Assembly: GCF_005860765.1 (NCBI RefSeq)
Contig: NZ_VCEI01000029.1
Coordinates: 186,001 to 250,000, forward strand
Source of the DNA: Dyadobacter sediminis
Lineage (GTDB): Bacteria; Bacteroidota; Bacteroidia; Cytophagales; Spirosomataceae
Length of the DNA stretch: 64,000 nt
Direction of reading: 5' to 3'
Shown here: positions 35,901-43,019 of the stretch, piece after piece
Layout: each line of letters begins with the position of its first letter
Numbering within the stretch: position 1 is the stretch's first letter
Program-made: the position numbers and the translations under genes
Notes under the pieces: model-generated
Told to the model about the DNA's origin: nothing
Seen by the model: the letters and a program-made list of their open reading frames with translations, nothing else
Databases searched by the model: none

Positions 35901-36332
35901 ATCTACAATCTTGATGTCACGGTTTACTTTGGTTTTTTCAACCCATTGCATCAGTTTCGGCCCCGATTCACGCGGTTCCAGATACGGGCCGAGTTCCTTC
36001 TTCAAAGTAGCTTCGTAATCAAACGGATATTTTTCGGCATATTCTTCTACAAAAAAATCGAATGGGTTAATCACCTGCATTTTGGCAATCACTTCCACTT
36101 CAATGCTCAGTTCTGTTGTCTTTTCCGGAAAAACAACTCTTGCCTGATAATTTCCGAAAGGGTCCTGCTGCCAGTTTATAAAATGATTTTCAGGCTGGAT
36201 TTTCAGCGAATAGCCTTCAATGGCCGTTCGGGAATGAGGCGCGGGGCGAAGCCGGAAAATATGCGGTGAAAGTGAAACACTCCGGTCAAACTGGTATTTT
36301 GTTTTATGTGAAATTGCAACTTTTATAGCCAT
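32901..36332 (-). CDS. Transglutaminase N-terminal domain fused to DUF2126
   Basis: A very large cytoplasmic protein of 1143 residues. Residues 1-290 are a transglutaminase-like unit with Cys181 (SGSCRDSAW), His230 (DLHAWTE) and Asp246 (GLDPTSG). From about 310 the DUF2126 region begins (VRLTMGGEPTFISID) and runs to the end, with GGGNHVTIGGAKPSDSPILRRPDLL, FAGPFIGPTSQAPRIDEGRDERL and a C-terminal CTYFVSHPGGRSFDTYP. A charged linker (EEEEDDQKSKKEKQ, near 597-610) splits it. DUF2126 has distant similarity to glutamine-synthetase-like ligases, by literature recollection. It is first in the three-gene minus-strand cluster, 138 bases before the ATP-grasp gene. Confidence 0.9.
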   Translation of the reverse strand: MAIKVAISHKTKYQFDRSVSLSPHIFRLRPAPHSRTAIEGYSLKIQPENHFINWQQDPFGNYQARVVFPEKTTELSIEVEVIAKMQVINPFDFFVEEYAEKYPFDYEATLKKELGPYLEPRESGPKLMQWVEKTKVNRDIKIVDFLVHLNQELYKAIHYNIRMEAGVQTCEETLDIQSGSCRDSAWLLVQILRHLGIASRFVSGYLVQLTSDIKSLDGPSGPEADFTDLHAWTEAYVPGAGWIGLDPTSGLFASEGHIPLCCTPDYASAAPVSGATDICQVTFEFDNRVFRIHEDPRVTKPYTEEQWTAVMEVGNAVEKDLQEGDVRLTMGGEPTFISIDDFESPEWNTAADGPLKRQLAYDLSLRLKKRFAHGGLLHFGQGKWYPGEPFPRWQYALYWRNDGVPMWRNDDLVAKENQTKYTFREAELFTTELTKYLGIDTNNITPAYEDPIYWAMEEGKLPVNVDPLKVNLKDSIERRTLAKLLEKGLNNPAGFVLPVKWNEEGKHWSSSAWQFKRNHCFLIPGNSAIGFRLPLKSLPEVARENREQPVERSLFEDLPALTDYKPVAEARYGTVSPAYELPVNALPEEEEEDDQKSKKEKQTGDPLLFQVPVIKTALCVEERDGIIYIYLPPTDYLEHYLDLMASIEATAEKLQMPVRIEGYPAPSDYRVQKLIVTPDPGVIEVNIHPAKNWQELVDNISALYEEAFFSRLGTDKFMVDGRHTGTGGGNHVTIGGAKPSDSPILRRPDLLRSLLTYWQHHPALSYLFAGPFIGPTSQAPRIDEGRDERLYEVEIAFEQIPEDKEVPFWMVDRIFRNLLVDITGNTHRSEFCMDKLYSPDSSTGRLGILEFRAFDMPPHKHMNLVQTLLVRALIAKFWKEPYKHKLIRWGTELHDRFLLPHFAYLDMVDVVNDLKSAGYNFDISWFDPFFEFRFPHYGGIKVDNIQLDLRLGIEPWHVLGEELSNSGTARFVDSSLERLQVKISGFVEGRHILVCNGCRVPLRSSGIKGEYVSGIRYKAWNPPSALHPTIGADAPLVFDIVDTWNNRILGGCTYFVSHPGGRSFDTYPVNSFEAESRKISLFQGFGHTPSAKQEVPILEKSTGSVSRFVAETKKEMRSDTPIELINPEYPNTLDLRKFWKSKE

Positions 36333-36687
36333 AATTGGAGTAAAACGATAGTCTTGAATGATTTGAGAACCTGAAAAATGCCAGATCCGGAAAAATCGTA
36401 TTATACTAAATTTTTGAAAATGTAGCCTTATAATATATTTAAATTTTGCCTAATGTAGTTTTTGTACAATTAAATTTCCTTCAAATACATTTTCGTAAAA
36501 TTCTCATTTATATTGGAAATAAGCTTGGATACAATATTATAATTAAATAAACATGTAATGCACTTTGTATTTTTTTATTCATTTTAACCAATTGGTAACT
36601 GACTTCAGCCGGTAATTCATTGATTATCTGTTAATCAAAAATCTTCTGTTTTGTTTGTCGCAAAAGAGCGGTGTAATCAATGACAAA
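36333..36687. other. AT-rich divergent intergenic region
   Basis: About 355 bases between the DUF2126 gene (minus) and the membrane gene at 36688 (plus). It should hold both promoters, but no complete TTG-20-TAnnTTTG match is visible on either strand, only near misses. No open frame with a recognisable product and no long inverted repeat was seen. Confidence 0.5.
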
Positions 36688-37281
36688 ATGAGATCTGAGC
36701 CACACTATAAAAAGGATAACCCGGATAGAAAGATAAACGTGCTTGTCGAAGATGAACTTTCTGTGAACCCAAAAACAGACAGAAATCCATCTCACTATGC
36801 CGTTCAGGGCCTGCTTACATTGGCAGCACTGGCTTTATTCCTTCTGGTTCAGAATTTTCTGGGAAAAGCAGTGTTTGAAAAAGTGAAGTTTTACAAAGAA
36901 GAGTTTAATGCAAGAAGAAAAGCCATTGACACCGATTTGCTGATGGGCGAAAGATTCGGTCTGGATTATTTGTTGCCCAAGTATCTCACTGAAATCATGA
37001 AGCCCCAACCTGTCGTACTGCTTACTTCGCCGGCCGCTTATACCAAAAAATACATCAAGAATTCATCCTCTTTTTCACTTACCAATCCGGTTTACATGTT
37101 CTATATGAATGATGCAATCCGGACCGTTTCGATGGACAGCAAAGATTATAAAAAGGCAAATTGTACTATATTGATTGACGCAGAAGGCAATTGTTATCCG
37201 CTTAAAATCACGAACAACGAAGATCTGGCATTTGCAAGAAACCTCTTTCTCGAAGATGTTCCGTATACGCCAAAGAAATAA
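36688..37281 (+). CDS. Uncharacterised single-pass membrane protein
   Basis: About 197 residues (start MRSEPHYKKD; an in-frame TTG at 36655 would add 11). A charged N-terminal 40 residues precedes one membrane helix (LLTLAALALFLLVQNFLG, about 43-60), then a soluble domain of about 135 residues with KVKFYKEEFNARRKAIDTDLLMGERFGLDYLLPKY and a C-terminal CTILIDAEGNCYPLKI. I do not recognise the family. It is 32 bases before a polytopic membrane gene on the same strand, so the two are probably one operon and may form a complex in surface polymer assembly. Confidence 0.65.
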   Translation: MRSEPHYKKDNPDRKINVLVEDELSVNPKTDRNPSHYAVQGLLTLAALALFLLVQNFLGKAVFEKVKFYKEEFNARRKAIDTDLLMGERFGLDYLLPKYLTEIMKPQPVVLLTSPAAYTKKYIKNSSSFSLTNPVYMFYMNDAIRTVSMDSKDYKKANCTILIDAEGNCYPLKITNNEDLAFARNLFLEDVPYTPKK

Positions 37282-37313
37282 GCGGTCATTTTCTGTCAAT
37301 TTTTCCCATTCCG

Positions 37314-38660
37314 ATGCTGTTTATCTGTATTCTGTTACTGCAATTTCTTGCCGGCTTTGGAATTGTTGACCGGTTTCCTGTCCTGACGCGATTGGCCCAG
37401 AAAATTTCCTTGTCCATTCTGACCGGCTTCTTTCTGTCAACGCTGGCCGTTTATGTGCTGGAAATTCTGCATTTTCCGATTTCAACTTTTTCAGTACTGA
37501 CCGCAAATGTCTTGCTTGCAGCTTCCGTTAATTATCATCCTGCAAAACTGATCAGAAGCCTTAAACTGCTTGTTATCAAGGAAAATGTTTCCATTCAGAT
37601 TTATGAAATCATTTTCCTGACTGCCATTGCATATCTTCTGTTTTTCAGCTTCTGGCGAACATACAGCATTCCGGTTACGCCTTACGACTCCATCGTCGGC
37701 ATTGATCTGGTTGCCCGGCGGGCACTTAAAGAAAGTCATATTGTTTCCTCCCTGTTTTTTCGCGAGGATTTCCGGCCTTATCTGTCAACACAGCCGTATT
37801 ACGCGCCGTTCACCATGCTGATGCAGATCATTTACCGTTCTGTCGGTTTACCGTTCGGACAAGTCTGGCTTGGGCTGCTTACAGTTTGCTTTTTTGTGTT
37901 TGCTTATAGCAAAATGTGTGAAAAAGTACATCCAATTATTGCAGGTTTCTGCATACTTCTTCTGTTATGCGCGCCTGAATTATATGCTTACACCTTTCTG
38001 CTGCAAACCGATTTTTCCAATGCCGTTTTCTTTGCCATCGGAATGATCTTTACGGTTAACTTTTTAAGATCAAGAAATCTGCAGCATTTCACGCTTGCGG
38101 CCATCTTTATGTCGGCGGCATGCTGGACACGTACGGAAACCATTATCATCGTAGCTGCCATTGCATTAATCCTGGCTATTTTGCTGTATTCGGAATTGAA
38201 GTTCAGAGCGATCCAACTTGCTTGCATTTATCTGGCTGCATCTGCGGCATCTACTTTTTTATGGAATGTCATTTTTTTTAAATTCTACTTTCCCGTCACA
38301 CCGCAGGTCAAGGAACAGATAATCTGGAAAGGACTATACTCTTACGAGAAAACCAGCACAATTTTTCATGGCATGAACTTCTTTCTTTTCAGCATGGATT
38401 ACTGGGGATTTACATTGTACCTTTTCATTCTGCTCTGGCTGATCAATTTCTTCATTTCCCGCAATGGAAAAGCATGGGCGAATCTTGGCTGGCCATTGCT
38501 TATTTACATTTGCTTTTTTGTTATGCTGCATCATTTCAGTCTGATGAATATTGAATACACATTCCGGAGAGGCGTCATGAAATTTCTGCTTGTCATGTGC
38601 CTGCTTACTTCCGAATTTCCCATTTTGAACAAGCGTTTCGCGTTTTCGCAAAAATCCTGA
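37314..38660 (+). CDS. Polytopic membrane protein, possible GT-C glycosyltransferase
   Basis: A 448-residue protein with about ten to twelve hydrophobic helices. After the first three, a soluble loop has TPYDSIVGIDLVARRALKESHIVSSLFFREDFRPYLSTQPYYAPFTML, an arrangement like the first extracytoplasmic loop of GT-C glycosyltransferases (acidic residues after early helices). ACWTRTETIIIVAAIALIL is another feature seen in such enzymes, where Arg follows the trp of a membrane helix. No catalytic Asp-Asp pair can be assigned with confidence. Function remains open. It shares an operon with the preceding single-pass protein. Confidence 0.6.
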   Translation: MLFICILLLQFLAGFGIVDRFPVLTRLAQKISLSILTGFFLSTLAVYVLEILHFPISTFSVLTANVLLAASVNYHPAKLIRSLKLLVIKENVSIQIYEIIFLTAIAYLLFFSFWRTYSIPVTPYDSIVGIDLVARRALKESHIVSSLFFREDFRPYLSTQPYYAPFTMLMQIIYRSVGLPFGQVWLGLLTVCFFVFAYSKMCEKVHPIIAGFCILLLLCAPELYAYTFLLQTDFSNAVFFAIGMIFTVNFLRSRNLQHFTLAAIFMSAACWTRTETIIIVAAIALILAILLYSELKFRAIQLACIYLAASAASTFLWNVIFFKFYFPVTPQVKEQIIWKGLYSYEKTSTIFHGMNFFLFSMDYWGFTLYLFILLWLINFFISRNGKAWANLGWPLLIYICFFVMLHHFSLMNIEYTFRRGVMKFLLVMCLLTSEFPILNKRFAFSQKS

Positions 38661-38811
38661 CGTTTGTTGGCGAAAGAAACAATATATCAGAACAGTCGTG
38701 TCAGCAGCTTTCCGGCGATTTCCGAGCAAATTATATTAAACCGCCTTTCCGCTAATATTTGTCTAAAAGTTGCGTAATTCGCTTAAACCTGAAATACCAA
38801 TCTTATCTGAA

Positions 38812-39615
38812 ATGAAAATTGCAATCATCGGATGCGGCAATATGGGCATGGCCTTTGCCCGCGCTTTCCTGAAATTTGATCTTGTAAAGAAAGAAGACTT
38901 CCTGCTTGTCGAGAAAAGTGAAGATCGCATGGAAAGCCTGAACAGCTTTCAGCCCGGCGTAATTACCGGCATTATCGGCCCGCAGATCAGCAGTTACGAC
39001 CTGATTATCCTTTCTGTAAAACCGCAGGACTTCACATCTGTTTCACAGGCTTTGCGCGAAGTTGTCAGGCCAAATCAGGTTGTACTTTCCATTATGGCCG
39101 GTGTTACGATCCAGATCATACAAAACGCACTGAACCATAAAGCCGTGATCCGCGCCATGCCCAATACGCCGGCCATGCTGGGAATGGGCATTACCGCTTA
39201 CTCCGCTTCTCCGGAAGTAGATATCAATCAGTTACGAAAAATTGAAAACCTGATCAATGCGACGGGCCGTTCGGTATTTCTGGAAGATGAGGAACAACTG
39301 AATGCCGTTACGGCGCTGAGCGGTAGCGGGCCTGCTTATTTCTTCTATGTAGTAAAAGCGATGATCGAAGCCGGGAAACAGATGGGTTTTGAAGAATCTG
39401 TTGCTGCTTTACTTGTAAAACAAACCATGCTGGGCTCATTCCATCTGATAAATACTGCCGACAAATCGCTTGATGAACTTATAAAAGCAGTAGCTTCCAA
39501 AGGCGGAACGACCGAAGCGGCCCTGAAACAATTTGAAACCGGAAAGCTGGACGAAACCTTGAAACAGGGAATCATTGCGGCACAAATCCGTTCTTCAGAA
39601 TTATCCAAAGGCTAG
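38812..39615 (+). CDS. proC: Pyrroline-5-carboxylate reductase
   Basis: A 267-residue enzyme reducing 1-pyrroline-5-carboxylate to proline with NADPH. It starts MKIAIIGCGNMGMAFARAF (dinucleotide loop GCGNMG). An upstream in-frame start at 38770 would add 14 residues not seen in relatives. Typical segments are SVKPQDF, VLSIMAGVTI, RAMPNTPAMLGMG (about 118-130) and the proline-site signature TALSGSGPAYFFYVVKAMIEAG (about 165-186), then VASKGGTTEAALKQFE. It is monocistronic and converges with the esterase gene. Confidence 0.96.
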   Translation: MKIAIIGCGNMGMAFARAFLKFDLVKKEDFLLVEKSEDRMESLNSFQPGVITGIIGPQISSYDLIILSVKPQDFTSVSQALREVVRPNQVVLSIMAGVTIQIIQNALNHKAVIRAMPNTPAMLGMGITAYSASPEVDINQLRKIENLINATGRSVFLEDEEQLNAVTALSGSGPAYFFYVVKAMIEAGKQMGFEESVAALLVKQTMLGSFHLINTADKSLDELIKAVASKGGTTEAALKQFETGKLDETLKQGIIAAQIRSSELSKG

Positions 39616-39698
39616 CCTACCAAATCTTCATCAACAAACATACAGGCTTTTCTTACGCTTATCCGATTGTCATGCCGGAAGCCAAGGCAGTTTACAAT

Positions 39699-41639
39699 TC
39701 ATTCATTGACCAGAAAATGTACGATCCGGCATGCGGCACCGGTGCTTTTTTCATTTTTGTCGCTGGAAATGGTCAGTTGCAAAGTATGCCGCCCGGAGGA
39801 AAGTTCGTCGTTCAGCATCAGATACCACGGCAGATGCAGCTGCGTGCTCCATTCCGTGAACAAGTCCAGCGTTCGCGGATTCTTGCCATCAATCGTATAA
39901 GTAATTTTTCCCGCATCCGGACCTGAAATAATGGCAATGCCAATTCCCCGGCCTTTAAAATCGAGCGTTAATGCTGCATTTGCTTTTTCACCGACGAGCA
40001 TGGGAACATTTACAAATCCTTCTCTTGTAGAAACGTTATCTTCGGGCTTCCATGCCGGAATCAGCGTAAATCCTTGCAGGTTTCCGGCTTCATTGATGGA
40101 ACGATACCCTGCCTTTTCATACGAGAATTTATCCAGCGGAGCGGGCAGCTTTGTGTCACTGGACGCGGCAGACGGTTCTGTTTTCAGCAGTTCTTTTATC
40201 GTCTGGAAATATACTTCCTGCCCGTATGGAGAAGGATGAAGATCTTTAAAATCGTATTCCCATGAAAATTCTCCGGCTTTTACCCGGTCGTAAACTTCAC
40301 GCGCCAGATTCATGTAAGCAGCTCCGTAATACTTTGCCAACTTCTGATGCACGCCAACTTCAACAGGCTCTTTGCCGGCGTTATAATCAGCGCTTTTATC
40401 CGGATCTGCAAAGGCCATCATAACAACATTTGCCTTTGGATTTGCAGCATACATCTGGCGAAGAATGCCTTCCAATCCACGAACCTGCGCCTTTTCACGG
40501 AATCCGTTTGCGCGGTCATTTACAGCAGCTTCCACAAAAAGCAAATCAGGAATTCCTTTTGCCAAAACATCTTTTCCAAAACGGAATGCATGCGGCGTGC
40601 TGCCCAGCGAAGGAATCCCGGCAGCGATGAAAGTGAATCTGGTATCAGGAAAATGTTCCTGCAGATATTGCGACGTCTTGTTGCGCCAGCCGGGATTATG
40701 CGTAATGGAACCGCCCAGAAATGCAACGGTACCTTTTTTCAGCGTTCTGAATTTTTCAAATGCATTGCCCAAACCTTTGTTAGCTTCGATATAGGGCAAA
40801 TGCGGCAAAGGTTTTTGTACGGGAACGCTGTTCTGTTCAATAAAACGGGCAAAAAATTCCGGATGCTCAATCGGAAAATGATGGCCTTCCAAGGTCTGTT
40901 GGCCGCGTGTCATCGGGTATACACTTACCGGTCCGCCGAGTTTCATGTAGTTTGCAACGAGCAAATCACTGTTTTCAGCCGCGGGTACATATTTGTCATG
41001 GAGGCCAATAACGTGCAAAACGGGCACTTTGAATGCAGCCAGTCCTGCCAGATCATTGAGCGGAATGTCACTGAGTTTTACAGCTTCTTCTTCCGACAAT
41101 CCGTAGATTTTCAGAAATGCAGCCCAGTCTTTTTCCGAACCCAGCCCTTTTCCTTTTCCGCCGGGCCAGCTTTTCGGATCACAAACCGGCGCCTCGGCAT
41201 AAATGCAGCTTACTTTATCGGGATTTCTTTTTGCCCAGCCATACACATACAATCCGCCGCGGCTCACGCCTTCCAGTGCCGGTTTGGGTGAAAACTGTTT
41301 TTCTTTGACAAGGTAATCGTAAAAAGAATCCCAGACCTGCATGGCCGAAGGATACGCAAAAAGATCGTTGGTATTTACGTATGCGATATAAAAACCTCTG
41401 GAAAGCAGTATGCTGTCCATTTCGGTATGCCAGTCGGGAAAGTGCGCTCGCCATACCCAGGGATTGCCTTCAATAGCTTTTTGAGGTTTCACAAACCACG
41501 CTTTTCTGTTTTCAAAAGTGAACTCCACTTTGTCAAACCCTTTCCATTTCACAATATTTTCCGAAGGCTGTGCGAGTACCGGATTTCCTGCAATCAACAG
41601 CATTACGGCATAAAACCAGATTTTGCAATTCGTTTTCAT
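39699..41639 (-). CDS. Secreted double hydrolase: alpha/beta hydrolase fused to SGNH esterase and a C-terminal beta domain
   Basis: A 646-residue exported protein (signal MLLIAGNPVLAQ, cleavage near residue 24). Residues about 30-275 form an alpha/beta hydrolase: nucleophile Ser126 in GVSRGG, likely Asp215 (GLHDKYVP) and His253 (EGHHFP). Residues about 290-480 form an SGNH/GDSL esterase: block I FLGGSITHNPGW (Ser311), AAVNDRANG, and KDLHPSPYGQ at the end. Residues about 495-646 look like a beta-sandwich carrying no catalytic motif. Two ester-cleaving centres on one chain suggest removal of acyl groups from a plant or algal polysaccharide. Substrate unknown. No polysaccharide utilisation genes are adjacent. 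Confidence 0.85.
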   Translation of the reverse strand: MKTNCKIWFYAVMLLIAGNPVLAQPSENIVKWKGFDKVEFTFENRKAWFVKPQKAIEGNPWVWRAHFPDWHTEMDSILLSRGFYIAYVNTNDLFAYPSAMQVWDSFYDYLVKEKQFSPKPALEGVSRGGLYVYGWAKRNPDKVSCIYAEAPVCDPKSWPGGKGKGLGSEKDWAAFLKIYGLSEEEAVKLSDIPLNDLAGLAAFKVPVLHVIGLHDKYVPAAENSDLLVANYMKLGGPVSVYPMTRGQQTLEGHHFPIEHPEFFARFIEQNSVPVQKPLPHLPYIEANKGLGNAFEKFRTLKKGTVAFLGGSITHNPGWRNKTSQYLQEHFPDTRFTFIAAGIPSLGSTPHAFRFGKDVLAKGIPDLLFVEAAVNDRANGFREKAQVRGLEGILRQMYAANPKANVVMMAFADPDKSADYNAGKEPVEVGVHQKLAKYYGAAYMNLAREVYDRVKAGEFSWEYDFKDLHPSPYGQEVYFQTIKELLKTEPSAASSDTKLPAPLDKFSYEKAGYRSINEAGNLQGFTLIPAWKPEDNVSTREGFVNVPMLVGEKANAALTLDFKGRGIGIAIISGPDAGKITYTIDGKNPRTLDLFTEWSTQLHLPWYLMLNDELSSGRHTLQLTISSDKNEKSTGAACRIVHFLVNE

Positions 41640-41735
41640 ACAACGTCAAAGCAATATTATGGAAGGATTTACCGACAGATCATTTGGCACTGGTACGATA
41701 ATTGAACTGGTAATTTCAAATTTCAAACAGAATAT

Positions 41736-42020
41736 ATGAACAATATAGAAAAGTATAAAAGCATGGAGAAGATTCTCCGTGAAATTGAAGACCTGAAAAA
41801 CAGCGAGACTGCGGTCATTAAGAAAATCGGGCAGATTGAGACAGAAAACATGAACCTGAATGTTGAAAATCTTGATAAATCGTTGACTGACATTTATGAC
41901 GGCGTATATCAGAATCTTCAGCATGTAGAAGATCTTCATACCTCATTTACAGAAACTGTTGCTGACTTCAAGGCAAAAAACAAAATTACTGATGAGATGT
42001 TGCTTGAAATAAGAGAGTAG
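41736..42020 (+). CDS. Small coiled-coil-like protein of unknown function
   Basis: A 94-residue, highly charged, helix-rich protein (MNNIEKYKSMEKILREIEDLKNSETAVIKKIGQIE...). Hydrophobic residues at heptad spacing suggest a coiled coil over most of its length. No Cys, signal peptide or membrane segment. I do not recognise the family. It stands alone on the plus strand, 96 bases from the divergent esterase gene, and ends at a strong terminator, which argues that it is a real expressed gene. Confidence 0.6.
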   Translation: MNNIEKYKSMEKILREIEDLKNSETAVIKKIGQIETENMNLNVENLDKSLTDIYDGVYQNLQHVEDLHTSFTETVADFKAKNKITDEMLLEIRE

Positions 42021-42041
42021 TTCCATTCAGTGTTTTAATGA

Positions 42042-42073
42042 ACAAAAAAGCTGCTAAAAAGCAGCTTTTTTGT
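42042..42073. terminator. Bidirectional terminator after the small helical protein and the dehydrogenase
   Basis: Perfect 13 bp stem (ACAAAAAAGCTGC / GCAGCTTTTTTGT, 6-base loop) between converging genes, with T runs on both sides. Confidence 0.88.
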
Positions 42074-42077
42074 TTTG

Positions 42078-42956
42078 CTATAATCCGGCATCATCGGAAG
42101 CGCCCATGGCAAGTGCTCCCCAGTCTAGGTTTTCACGGCCTTTTGCCAATGCGGATACAAACCGGTTACGAAGCAGGTCGGCAATGGGCATGGAAACATG
42201 CACGCTTGCCGCTGTCTGTAAAGTAAGGTTAATGTCTTTGAGTCCGAGCGGCAGTTTAAAAGCAGCAGGTTCATACGTATGCTGCGCTACTATTTTGCCG
42301 TAGTTCTGAAAAATAGGTGCTGCAAACAAAGTCTGCGTAAGCATTTCGTAAATACTCTGACGCGGAATACCGTTTTTTTCGGCCATCGTAAATGCCTCAG
42401 CCATCATTTCCATACTTGCCGCGATCATAAAATTTCCCGCAAGCTTGATCACGTTGGCTGCGCCCGGATCTTCGCCAAAATCAAAAACGCCTTTAACAAG
42501 TGTCTGTACAACAGGCTTTACTTTCTCTTTTGCGTCTGCATTTCCCGAAATGCAAATGTTGCCGACACCGGATTTCACAGCTTCGGGTCTTGCAAAAATG
42601 GGTGCTGCCACGTACGCAACATCATATTCCTGATGATTCCTGCTCAGCTTTCTTGACGTTTCCGGCGAAATGGTACTCATGGAAATATGGATTCCGCCTT
42701 TGCCCAGTTTTTCAAGAAGCTCGTTTGTGAAAGTTTCTTCTACGGCCGCATCATTGGACAATACAGAAATTACAAAAGCGCCGGGCGTAACTGCTTCCGC
42801 CGGAGTTTGGGCCACTTTGGCGCCCAGCTTGGCAAGTTCTTCGGTTTTGGAAATTGTTCTGTTCCATACGGTCAGTTCGTAGCCGGAGTGGATCAGGCGT
42901 TCAGCAATGGGAGTCCCCAAGTTTCCCAGACCCAGAAACGCAATTTTTTCGGACAT
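42078..42956 (-). CDS. NAD(P)-dependent beta-hydroxyacid dehydrogenase (3-hydroxyisobutyrate dehydrogenase/GLYR family)
   Basis: About 292 residues (MSEKIAFLGLGNLG; a second ATG one codon upstream is possible). The dinucleotide loop GLGNLG is at 8-13, the substrate-binding segment at about 117-123 reads YVAAPIFARPEA rather than the canonical DAPVSGG, and the catalytic Lys lies in NVIKLAGNFMI (about 170). The family reduces or oxidises beta-hydroxyacids such as tartronate or succinic semialdehyde. The changed substrate motif makes the exact reaction uncertain; glyoxylate/succinic semialdehyde reductase-like enzymes are the closest guess. Confidence 0.88.
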   Translation of the reverse strand: MSEKIAFLGLGNLGTPIAERLIHSGYELTVWNRTISKTEELAKLGAKVAQTPAEAVTPGAFVISVLSNDAAVEETFTNELLEKLGKGGIHISMSTISPETSRKLSRNHQEYDVAYVAAPIFARPEAVKSGVGNICISGNADAKEKVKPVVQTLVKGVFDFGEDPGAANVIKLAGNFMIAASMEMMAEAFTMAEKNGIPRQSIYEMLTQTLFAAPIFQNYGKIVAQHTYEPAAFKLPLGLKDINLTLQTAASVHVSMPIADLLRNRFVSALAKGRENLDWGALAMGASDDAGL

Positions 42957-43019
42957 CATATTGGAATAAAGTAAGTGGAAGTTTGAAGTATAAATATCTG
43001 TCTGGATTTTCCTAAAAAA

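Noticed and set aside
40347..41291. Open frame of 314 codons on the plus strand inside the esterase fusion
   Set aside because: Composition is a reverse-complement shadow of a GC-skewed gene; no signal, domain or promoter, and the esterase frame is fully conserved.
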